A DNA stretch of 11,535 nt from an uncultured Eubacteriales bacterium (GTDB lineage Bacteria; Bacillota; Clostridia; Lachnospirales; Lachnospiraceae), in NCBI GenBank assembly GCA_900544525.1, contig UQVN01000092.1:1-11535 (forward strand), written 5' to 3'. Positions within the stretch are counted from its first letter, which is position 1. Every line of letters starts with the position of its first letter. The translations under genes and the position numbers were made by a program. Of this stretch, positions 5,822 through 11,535 are shown one piece after another. Below the pieces are notes generated by a model that was not told the DNA's origin, did no database searches, and saw nothing but the letters and a program-made list of their open reading frames with translations.

Positions 5822-6262
5822 TTAAGATTGCATATTGATATATTTTTCCGTATCATTTTTGACATCTTCTAATGTGATAGAAGAAAGTTCTTTTTCCATA
5901 GCATCTTGAACTCGTTTTAACTTATCATCCAAAATGACATGGATATTTCTTCCCACTGGACAATCGGTATTAGGATTCTCATGGAAGTGGAATAATTCTC
6001 CGTGTTCGACACAATCCACTGCGCGATAGATATCAAGAAAAGAAATCTCATTTAATGGCTTCGCAATAGTTGCACCTCCAGAACCTCTTGTAACATGAAT
6101 GAGTCCAGCTGTTTTTAATTGAGAGAGCAGTCTGCGGATAATGACTGGATTCACATTTGTACTACCAGCTAGGAAATCACTCGTAACCTTTCTCTCGTTT
6201 CCAAACGTATCAATACAAGCAAAAATATGAACTGCTAAAGTAAATCTACTTGAAATCTGCAT
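5822..6262 (-). CDS. Rrf2-family transcriptional regulator (YwnA-like)
   Basis: A 146-residue DNA-binding protein. The N-terminal winged helix-turn-helix is seen at about 1-65 (MQISSRFTLAVHIFACID, then STNVNPVIIRRLLSQLKTAGLI, then the wing RGSGGATIAKP). A dimerisation helix occupies about 105-130. The motif HENPNTDCPVGRNIH (94-108) is typical of the YwnA branch. The three-Cys iron-sulfur pattern of IscR/NsrR is absent. Cysteines are C16, C84 and C101, so sensing through a thiol such as C101 is possible but inferred. ATG 6262 is chosen: GTGAGG lies 8 nt upstream, the protein then starts like its family, and the promoter and operator lie just upstream. An in-frame ATG at 6340 would run through the promoter. 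Likely targets are its own gene and the downstream sirtuin operon. Confidence 0.9.
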   Translation of the reverse strand: MQISSRFTLAVHIFACIDTFGNERKVTSDFLAGSTNVNPVIIRRLLSQLKTAGLIHVTRGSGGATIAKPLNEISFLDIYRAVDCVEHGELFHFHENPNTDCPVGRNIHVILDDKLKRVQDAMEKELSSITLEDVKNDTEKYINMQS

Positions 6263-6286
6263 AGAAAAAACCTCACTTTCAAGGCT

Positions 6287-6315
6287 ATCATACAATAGAC
6301 GTATTGTAATGTCAA
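6287..6315 (-). promoter_or_regulatory. Sigma-A promoter of rrf2
   Basis: On the minus strand TTGACA (plus-strand 6310-6315), a 17-bp spacer and TATGAT (6287-6292) give a near-consensus promoter. Transcription would start near 6280, about 18 nt before the start codon. This supports the shorter start at 6262. Confidence 0.75.
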
Positions 6316-6325
6316 ATATTACAAT
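6303..6325. promoter_or_regulatory. Rrf2-type operator O3, over the rrf2 -35 element
   Basis: A perfect 23-bp dyad ATTGTAAT-N7-ATTACAAT centred on the -35 region of rrf2, the best of the three copies. A second dyad, TACAAT-N6-ATTGTA (6291-6308), shares one half-site. Negative autoregulation is the natural reading; it is inferred from position. Confidence 0.68.
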
Positions 6326-6345
6326 TGGAAACTTACCCATTCGGT

Positions 6346-6402
6346 TTATAACTGGAGATTATGTGGTAACAATCGTACGTGATATCTTTCTAAACCTTCC
6401 AT
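6346..6402 (-). CDS. Possible 18-residue ORF upstream of rrf2 (doubtful)
   Basis: On the minus strand a GGAGG (6417-6413) precedes an ATG by 10 nt and opens a frame of 18 codons starting MEGLERYHVR. It lies just upstream of the rrf2 promoter, on the same strand. The same frame is open for some 22 codons before the ATG, so it may be the tail of a decayed gene instead. I do not recognise the peptide, and I see no promoter of its own. Confidence 0.2.
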   Translation of the reverse strand: MEGLERYHVRLLPHNLQL

Positions 6403-6509
6403 ATTGTTAAAACCTCCACCTTTTAGTTTCAATGTTTGTAATTTTCTTTTAATTTTAGAATTTTAGTTTTCTGTATTGCTTTTCTAATAGTTATCCTTCT
6501 AACCTCTAG

Positions 6510-6633
6510 ATAAATGATAGTTTTCATTTATGTATGTTAAAAGTATAGTATTTTCTAATAGAAGCCTACAAGGGATAAAATATAAGAGAATCGTAGCTAT
6601 CCTTTTACAAAACATTGCTGGTTTCCCTTTTTT
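6510..6633 (+). ncRNA. Possible short transcript with operator-like dyad (weak)
   Basis: This otherwise gene-free stretch holds TTTTCA (6521-6526), 17 bp, and TATAGT (6544-6549). The -35 is covered by the perfect dyad ATAAATGA-N6-TCATTTAT (6510-6531). A transcript from about 6556 would be about 78 nt. AAGGGATA (6570-6577) can pair with TATCCTTT (6598-6605), or its first six bases can pair with TCCCTT (6624-6629), which is followed by more T's. The second stem is short, so the terminator is weak. The rest of 6341-6700 shows no coding sequence I would defend. Confidence 0.2.
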
Positions 6634-6699
6634 AAATTTGGTATAGTAGCATCTTTTGGGTGTCCACAAACACTGCGTTTATAAAAAAATTTTGATTTT

Positions 6700-6726
6700 T
6701 TAGCACTCACCTATTGACAGTGCTAA
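6700..6726. promoter_or_regulatory. CIRCE element (HrcA operator) of clpB
   Basis: TTAGCACTC (6700-6708), nine bases, then CAGTGCTAA (6718-6726). The canonical CIRCE is TTAGCACTC-N9-GAGTGCTAA, so only one base of 18 differs. It overlaps the -35 element of clpB, where HrcA binding would block transcription. Confidence 0.93.
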
Positions 6727-6742
6727 CAAGTAGTGTTATATT
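6714..6742 (+). promoter_or_regulatory. Sigma-A promoter of clpB
   Basis: Perfect TTGACA (6714-6719), 17-bp spacer and TATATT (6737-6742) with an upstream TG (extended -10). Transcription would start near 6749, leaving a leader of about 115 nt. No CtsR heptad repeats are seen, so control by HrcA alone is likely. Confidence 0.85.
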
Positions 6743-6758
6743 TGCAATAGAACAAAAC

Positions 6759-6806
6759 AAACAATACATTGCTATTTCCGTGAGAATCAAAAATTTTGTA
6801 TTGTTT
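6759..6806 (+). promoter_or_regulatory. Leader hairpin of clpB
   Basis: AAACAATAC (6759-6767) and GTATTGTTT (6798-6806) are perfect complements with a 30-nt AU-rich loop, within the clpB leader. The stem lies well before the ribosome binding site, so it does not mask it directly. It could stabilise the transcript or act as a heat-sensitive structure; no function can be read from sequence. Confidence 0.35.
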
Positions 6807-6864
6807 TTAGTTTGATGTTGATAATAAGAAAGAGCAAATACAAAGCACATGGGAGGTGCGTTGC

Positions 6865-9453
6865 ATGAATATTAATAAATTTACACAAAAATCAATTGAA
6901 GCCGTTCAGCAATGTGAGAAACTGGCTTATGAGTATGGAAATCAAGAAATCGATCAAGAGCATTTATTGTATAGTTTACTAACGATCGATGAAAGTTTAA
7001 TTTTAAAATTGATTGAGAAGATGGAAATTAATAAAGATTCTTTTCTATCTCAAGTACAACAATTATTAGGAAAGAAACCAAAGGTATCTGGTGGTCAAGT
7101 ATACATTAGTAACGATTTAAATAAAGTTTTAATCAGTGCAGAAGATGAATTAAAAGCCATGGGGGATGAGTATGTTTCTGTAGAGCATTTATTCCTCGCT
7201 TTAATCAAGCACGCAAGTAAAACCATTAAGGAATTATTTAGAGGCTATGGTATTACAAGAGAGCGATTTTTACAAGCACTTTCTACCGTGCGTGGCAACC
7301 AAAGGGTGACAAGCGATAATCCAGAAGCCACCTATGATACTCTTGAAAAATATGGATATGACTTAGTCGAGCGTGCGAAAAATGGAAAGTTAGATCCTGT
7401 CATTGGGCGTGATGGAGAGATTCGAAATGTAATTCGAATTTTAAGCCGTAAAACAAAAAATAACCCAGTTTTAATTGGAGAACCTGGTGTCGGTAAGACT
7501 GCTGTTGTAGAAGGACTTGCACAGCGTATTGTCCGTGGAGACGTTCCAGAAGGATTAAAAGATAAGAAGTTATTTGCACTGGATATGGGTTCTTTAGTTG
7601 CTGGTGCAAAATATCGTGGTGAATTTGAAGAACGTTTAAAAGCGGTTCTTGAAGAAGTAAAGAAAAGTGAAGGACAGATTATTTTATTCATTGATGAACT
7701 TCATACTATCGTAGGAGCTGGTAAGACAGAAGGTTCTATGGACGCTGGCAATATGTTAAAACCAATGCTTGCTCGTGGAGAACTTCACTGTATTGGTGCA
7801 ACAACGCTTGATGAATATCGAAAATATATTGAAAAAGATCCAGCCCTTGAAAGACGTTTCCAACCAGTTATGGTAGATGAACCAACCGTAGAAGATACGA
7901 TTTCGATTCTTCGTGGGTTAAAAGATCGCTATGAAGTGTATCACGGAGTAAAGATTACAGACTCTGCTCTTGTAACAGCTGCTACGTTATCCAACCGTTA
8001 TATTTCCGATCGTTTCTTACCAGATAAGGCAATTGACCTTGTAGATGAAGCGTGTGCATTAATTAAAACCGAATTAGACTCTATGCCAACCGAGTTAGAT
8101 GAAATTCGAAGAAAAATTATGCAGATGGAAATTGAAGAGGCGGCATTAAAGAAAGAAACCGATCGTTTAAGCCAAGATCGTCTTGCAAATCTTCAAAAAG
8201 AATTGGCAAATTTAAAAGAGCAATTTAATTCTGCAAAAGCTACATGGGATTCTGAAAAGGCTTCTGTTGAAAAAGTTCAGAAGTTAAAAGAAGAGCTTGA
8301 TAATGTACAGACAGAAATTCAGATTGCCCAAAGAAACTATGATTTAAATAAGGCAGCAGAACTTCAATACGGAAAATTACCAGAGTTACAACGGCAATTA
8401 GCAGAAGAAGAGGAGAAAGTAAAGAAAGAAGATCGCTCTCTTGTTCATGAAAGTGTAACCGACGAAGAAATTGCAAAAATTATTTCCCGTTGGACAGGAA
8501 TTCCAGTGGCGAAATTGACAGAAAGTGAACGTAATAAAACACTTCATCTTGATCAAGTTCTTCATGAAAGAGTCATTGGACAGGATGAAGGAGTTGAAAA
8601 AGTAACGGATGCCATCATTCGTTCCAAAGCGGGAATTAAAGATCCAACAAAACCAATCGGTTCCTTCCTATTCTTAGGACCAACTGGTGTTGGTAAAACA
8701 GAACTTGCAAAAGCGTTAGCCGAAAGTCTATTTGACGATGAAAATAATATTGTTCGTATTGATATGAGTGAATATATGGAGAAATATTCCGTATCTCGTT
8801 TAATTGGAGCGCCTCCTGGATATGTTGGGTATGAAGAAGGAGGACAGCTTACAGAAGCAGTACGAAGAAAACCATACTCTGTTGTTTTATTTGATGAAAT
8901 CGAAAAAGCGCATCCAGATGTATTCAACGTGTTATTACAAGTGTTAGACGATGGACGTGTGACTGATTCTCAAGGTAGAACCGTCGATTTTAAAAATACG
9001 ATTTTAATTATGACTTCTAATATCGGTTCTTCTTATTTGTTAGATGGAATTGAAGCAGATGGTTCCATTTCTGAACAGGCACAAAATGCGGTTATGACAG
9101 AGTTAAGAGGAAATTTCAGACCAGAATTTTTAAATCGTTTGGATGAAATTATTTTATTTAAACCTCTTACAAAAGATAACATTGGAAATATCATTCGTTT
9201 GCTTGTAAAAGATTTGAATAAACGATTAGCGGATCGAGAGCTTAGCATTGAGTTAACAGACAAAGCCAAAGAGTTTATCGTTGAGAATGGATACGATCCA
9301 ATTTATGGTGCAAGACCATTAAAACGTTATCTACAAAAAAATGTGGAAACATTAGCGGCGCGTTTGATTTTAAGCGATGGTGTTCGTGCAGAAGATGTGA
9401 TTTTAATTGATTTGGAAAACGATCAATTAGTTGCAAAAGTAAAAGGTAGATAA
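6865..9453 (+). CDS. clpB: ATP-dependent chaperone ClpB (AAA+ protein disaggregase)
   Basis: An 862-residue hexameric AAA+ machine that, with DnaK, pulls proteins out of aggregates after heat stress. All domains are present: the double Clp N-domain (1-145), the first ATPase with Walker A GEPGVGKT (205-212) and Walker B with D277-E278, the coiled-coil middle domain (about 405-530) that separates ClpB from ClpA, and the second ATPase with Walker A GPTGVGKT (605-612) and Walker B LFDEIEK (D677-E678). The C-terminal domain ends in KGR. No ClpP-binding loop is evident, consistent with a chaperone, not a protease subunit. Start ATG 6865 follows GGGAGGTG by 6 nt; an in-frame GTG at 6856 lies inside that site. 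The gene is monocistronic with its own CIRCE promoter and terminator. Confidence 0.98.
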   Translation: MNINKFTQKSIEAVQQCEKLAYEYGNQEIDQEHLLYSLLTIDESLILKLIEKMEINKDSFLSQVQQLLGKKPKVSGGQVYISNDLNKVLISAEDELKAMGDEYVSVEHLFLALIKHASKTIKELFRGYGITRERFLQALSTVRGNQRVTSDNPEATYDTLEKYGYDLVERAKNGKLDPVIGRDGEIRNVIRILSRKTKNNPVLIGEPGVGKTAVVEGLAQRIVRGDVPEGLKDKKLFALDMGSLVAGAKYRGEFEERLKAVLEEVKKSEGQIILFIDELHTIVGAGKTEGSMDAGNMLKPMLARGELHCIGATTLDEYRKYIEKDPALERRFQPVMVDEPTVEDTISILRGLKDRYEVYHGVKITDSALVTAATLSNRYISDRFLPDKAIDLVDEACALIKTELDSMPTELDEIRRKIMQMEIEEAALKKETDRLSQDRLANLQKELANLKEQFNSAKATWDSEKASVEKVQKLKEELDNVQTEIQIAQRNYDLNKAAELQYGKLPELQRQLAEEEEKVKKEDRSLVHESVTDEEIAKIISRWTGIPVAKLTESERNKTLHLDQVLHERVIGQDEGVEKVTDAIIRSKAGIKDPTKPIGSFLFLGPTGVGKTELAKALAESLFDDENNIVRIDMSEYMEKYSVSRLIGAPPGYVGYEEGGQLTEAVRRKPYSVVLFDEIEKAHPDVFNVLLQVLDDGRVTDSQGRTVDFKNTILIMTSNIGSSYLLDGIEADGSISEQAQNAVMTELRGNFRPEFLNRLDEIILFKPLTKDNIGNIIRLLVKDLNKRLADRELSIELTDKAKEFIVENGYDPIYGARPLKRYLQKNVETLAARLILSDGVRAEDVILIDLENDQLVAKVKGR

Positions 9454-9462
9454 AATGAATAG

Positions 9463-9505
9463 AATCCCTAAATTATCAAAAATGGTAATTTAGGGATTTT
9501 TTATT
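9463..9505 (+). terminator. Intrinsic terminator of clpB
   Basis: AATCCCTAAATTA (9463-9475) and TAATTTAGGGATT (9486-9498) form a perfect 13-bp stem with a 10-nt loop, followed by a T-tract to 9502. It begins 9 nt after the clpB stop. Confidence 0.93.
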
Positions 9506-9562
9506 TCATAGGAAAAACCTTAGTACATTAATTTATGAAAGCACCAATTTCTTATGAAATAA
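9501..9562. repeat. Inverted repeat just after the clpB terminator
   Basis: TTATTTCATAGGAAA (9501-9515) pairs with TTTCTTATGAAATAA (9548-9562); 14 of 15 positions are Watson-Crick and the other is G-U. The loop is 32 nt. No T-tract follows on either strand, so it is not a standard terminator. The purpose is unknown. Confidence 0.5.
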
Positions 9563-9599
9563 AAAAGCACTACGTGCCAATGATGCGCAGCTTGCACAC

Positions 9600-9635
9600 T
9601 TTATTCTGTTGTAAGAATAAAGGTTGTGATACAAT
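9600..9635 (+). promoter_or_regulatory. Putative glgB promoter with dyad over the -35 region
   Basis: An extended -10 element, TG-A-TACAAT (9627-9635), gives a start near 9642. The -35 region is poor and is occupied by the perfect dyad TTTATTCT-N6-AGAATAAA (9600-9621), a candidate operator. The regulator is unknown. Confidence 0.45.
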
Positions 9636-9675
9636 GATATTAATAAAAAGAGGATTGCAAAGATAAGTGATGGGA

Positions 9676-9695
9676 AATTCTCAAGTTAGAGAATT
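9676..9695 (+). promoter_or_regulatory. Small hairpin in the glgB leader
   Basis: AATTCTC (9676-9682) and GAGAATT (9689-9695) pair perfectly around 6 nt. The stem ends 5 nt before the GGAAGGA ribosome site. It shares the ATTCT/AGAAT core with the dyad at 9600-9621, so it may instead be a second operator site. Confidence 0.3.
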
Positions 9696-9717
9696 GCATA
9701 GGAAGGAAAAAGTGTAT

Positions 9718-11535
9718 ATGGTAAGAGAAGAGTTTTATACAGGCAAAATGTTTGATGCTTATGAATATTTTGGAGCGCATCCCATAGAAGAAGGCGGATA
9801 TCAGTTTCGTGTTTATGCACCAAATGCAAAGGCGGTAGAAGTGATTGGAGAGTTTAATGACTGGGGGACATTTCCTTGCTTTATGAAAGAAGAGGGTGAG
9901 AGTGGAGTCTATGAGTGTGAAGTTGCTCATGCCAAAGAAGGGATGATGTATAAGTATCGGATTCATCAAAAGGATGGAAGAAACGTAGATCGAGCCGATC
10001 CTTATGGTTTTTTTATGGAATTAAGACCGAATACAGCGTCTATTTTAACATCGTTTCATGACTTTATATTGGAAGACGAAGAATGGATGAAAAAGCGAAA
10101 AACGGTCGGTAAATATTATGATAAACCGCTAAATATTTATGAAATGCACATGGGTTCTTGGAGGAGAAAAGAAGATGGAAGTTGGTATTCCTATGAAGAG
10201 ATAGCAGAACTTTTAATTCCTTATTTAAAAGAAAATCATTATACCCATGTAGAGGTTTTACCATTAGCAGAGCATCCATTGGATGCCTCGTGGGGGTATC
10301 AAGTGAGCGCTTTTTTTGCTGTTACTTCTCGTTATGGAACGCCAAAACAGTTCATGAAATTTGTGAATGAATGTCATAAAAATGAAATTGGAGTGATAGT
10401 GGATTTTGTTCCTGTTCACTTTGTAAAAGATGAGTTCGCTCTTTCTCATTTTGATGGTACGGCTCTTTATGAATATCCTGATTTGGATTCTGGACTTAGC
10501 GAGTGGGGATCTTGTAATTTTAATTATTATCGAGGGGAAGTTCGAACGCTATTGCAGTCAGCGGCTAATTATTGGATTACAAACTATCATATCGATGGGC
10601 TTCGGATGGATGCTATTAGCAATGCTATTTATTGGCAAGGAGATCAGAACCGAGGGGTTAATCAAGGGGCCATAGAGTTTATTCAAGAGATGAACGAAGG
10701 GCTTCATAAACGACATAGCGATGTAATTTTAATTGCAGAAGATTCCACCAATTTCCCAAAAGTAACCATGCCAGTTTCCTATGGCGGTCTTGGATTTGAT
10801 TACAAATGGGATATGGGTTGGATGAATGATACATTAAAATTTTTTGAGCTAGACCCAAAGGAGCGAAAAGATGCACTTTCTTTGCTTTATTTTTCTATGG
10901 AGTATTTTCAAAATGAGTTTTATTTATTGCCACTTTCTCATGATGAAGTTGTTCATGGAAAGAAGACAATTCTTGATAAGATGTGGGGGAATTATGAAGA
11001 GAAGTTTGCACAATGTCGAACCCTTTATTTCTATCTGTATACCCACTCTGGGAAGAAATTGGATTTTATGGGAAATGAATTTGGTCAGTTTCGGGAATGG
11101 AGGGAAGATCGGGAACAAGATTTTATGTTATTAAATTTTCCTATGCATAAAAAGTTATTACAATTTCGAAAAGATCTGCATAAAATCTATCAAGAAGAAG
11201 AGGTATTGTATCAAGAAGAGTATAAGAAAGGACATTTTACATTTGTACCAGTAAACACAAAAGTCGGTTGTGTGTTGGCTTATAAAAGAACTGTTGGAAC
11301 AAAGACGTTTCTTATGCTTTGTAATATGAGTGATATTCGATATGAAAGACTTTGTATTGTAGAAGAAGAGCAAAATACTTGGGTAGAGATGTTAAATACC
11401 GATGAAGAAATCTATGGTGGCTTAGGTTTTTGTAATAAAAACCCAATTATTGGAAAAAGACAAGAGGGATTAAAGAAACAATACCATTCGTATTTTCATT
11501 TGGCCCCATTTTCTAGTGGCATGTTTTATTTATGT
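9718..11535 (+). CDS. glgB: 1,4-alpha-glucan branching enzyme, right end cut by the window
   Basis: The frame stays open for 606 codons to the last base, so the stop is missing. The final residues (LAPFSSGMFYL) resemble the usual C-terminal beta-sheet end, so only a few residues are probably lost. The enzyme forms alpha-1,6 branches in glycogen. It has a CBM48 starch-binding domain at about 19-105 (VIGEFNDW, 42-49), a GH13 barrel at about 140-500 and a C-terminal sheet domain. Active-site motifs are DFVPVH (229-234), GLRMDA with nucleophile Asp298, IAEDST with acid/base Glu341, and SHDEVVHGK with His408-Asp409. The N-terminus is short, lacking the extra domain of E. coli GlgB. ATG 9718 is preferred by homology; GTG 9712 (closer to the AAGGA) and ATG 9670 are in-frame alternatives. 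Confidence 0.95.
   Translation, partial: MVREEFYTGKMFDAYEYFGAHPIEEGGYQFRVYAPNAKAVEVIGEFNDWGTFPCFMKEEGESGVYECEVAHAKEGMMYKYRIHQKDGRNVDRADPYGFFMELRPNTASILTSFHDFILEDEEWMKKRKTVGKYYDKPLNIYEMHMGSWRRKEDGSWYSYEEIAELLIPYLKENHYTHVEVLPLAEHPLDASWGYQVSAFFAVTSRYGTPKQFMKFVNECHKNEIGVIVDFVPVHFVKDEFALSHFDGTALYEYPDLDSGLSEWGSCNFNYYRGEVRTLLQSAANYWITNYHIDGLRMDAISNAIYWQGDQNRGVNQGAIEFIQEMNEGLHKRHSDVILIAEDSTNFPKVTMPVSYGGLGFDYKWDMGWMNDTLKFFELDPKERKDALSLLYFSMEYFQNEFYLLPLSHDEVVHGKKTILDKMWGNYEEKFAQCRTLYFYLYTHSGKKLDFMGNEFGQFREWREDREQDFMLLNFPMHKKLLQFRKDLHKIYQEEEVLYQEEYKKGHFTFVPVNTKVGCVLAYKRTVGTKTFLMLCNMSDIRYERLCIVEEEQNTWVEMLNTDEEIYGGLGFCNKNPIIGKRQEGLKKQYHSYFHLAPFSSGMFYLC

Noticed and set aside
6263..6340. N-terminal extension of the Rrf2 regulator from ATG 6340
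   Set aside because: The extension would contain a near-consensus promoter and the operator, has no family similarity, and the ATG at 6262 has its own ribosome site and a typical family N-terminus.
7332..8927. Open frames on the minus strand within clpB
   Set aside because: They are antisense frames of a highly conserved gene. They lack ribosome sites and recognisable domains.
9501..9562. Second terminator after clpB
   Set aside because: The stem is good, but no T-tract follows on either strand and the loop is 32 nt.
9640..11373. Short open frames on both strands over glgB
   Set aside because: The continuous frame from 9718 carries every GlgB catalytic motif, so the short frames are by-products.
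1..11535. CRISPR array, insertion sequence, prophage or toxin-antitoxin pair
   Set aside because: No regularly spaced direct repeats, transposase, integrase or small paired toxin and antitoxin frames were found on either strand.

Overview
The window comes from a low-GC, Gram-positive bacterium. Strong AGGAGG-type ribosome binding sites, AT-rich sigma-A promoters, an HrcA/CIRCE operator, split chromate-transporter genes and a class M sirtuin operon all fit Firmicutes. A gut Clostridia (Lachnospiraceae-like) genome is my best guess, but the exact lineage is inferred. I saw no mobile element, CRISPR array, rRNA or tRNA.

Layout. (1) 1-1398: a bidirectional terminator, then a promoter and leader for a solitary MetE C-terminal-domain protein (215-1336), closed by a strong terminator. 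(2) 1415-3521: a LysR regulator (minus strand) divergent from two half-size chromate-transporter (CHR) genes (plus strand) that overlap by 4 nt at a TTGA junction. The divergent region holds a T-N11-A dyad placed where a LysR activator would sit. (3) 3477-6325, minus strand: an Rrf2-family (YwnA-like) regulator with its own promoter and terminator, followed by a separate operon of three genes: an FMN-binding split-barrel (pyridoxamine-phosphate-oxidase-like) protein, a zinc-type macrodomain ADP-ribose hydrolase and a class M sirtuin (SirTM). (4) 6341-6864: a long intergenic stretch with a doubtful tiny ORF, a possible short transcript, and the CIRCE/sigma-A promoter of clpB. (5) 6865-9505: clpB and its terminator. 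(6) 9600-11535: promoter, leader and almost complete glgB, running off the right edge.

The most interesting part is region 3. Three copies of one 23-bp dyad, about TTGTAAT-N7-ATTACAA, lie in the window. One covers the -35 element of the rrf2 promoter. One covers the -35 element, and one the transcription start, of the promoter of the flavoprotein-macrodomain-sirtuin operon. The last two are centred 42 bp apart, about four helical turns. This predicts that the Rrf2 protein represses both itself and an ADP-ribosylation/de-ADP-ribosylation pair. The lipoyl-carrier (GcvH-L) and lipoate-ligase (LplA2) genes that accompany SirTM in staphylococci and streptococci are absent here; a small flavin-binding-type protein takes their place. 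The SirTM/macrodomain pairing is established, whereas this Rrf2 wiring and gene combination are inferences from the sequence.

Other genes are core functions. ClpB (disaggregase) shows classic HrcA-type heat-shock control. GlgB makes glycogen branches. The MetE-like protein probably works in methionine synthesis or salvage. The CHR pair probably exports an oxyanion such as chromate.
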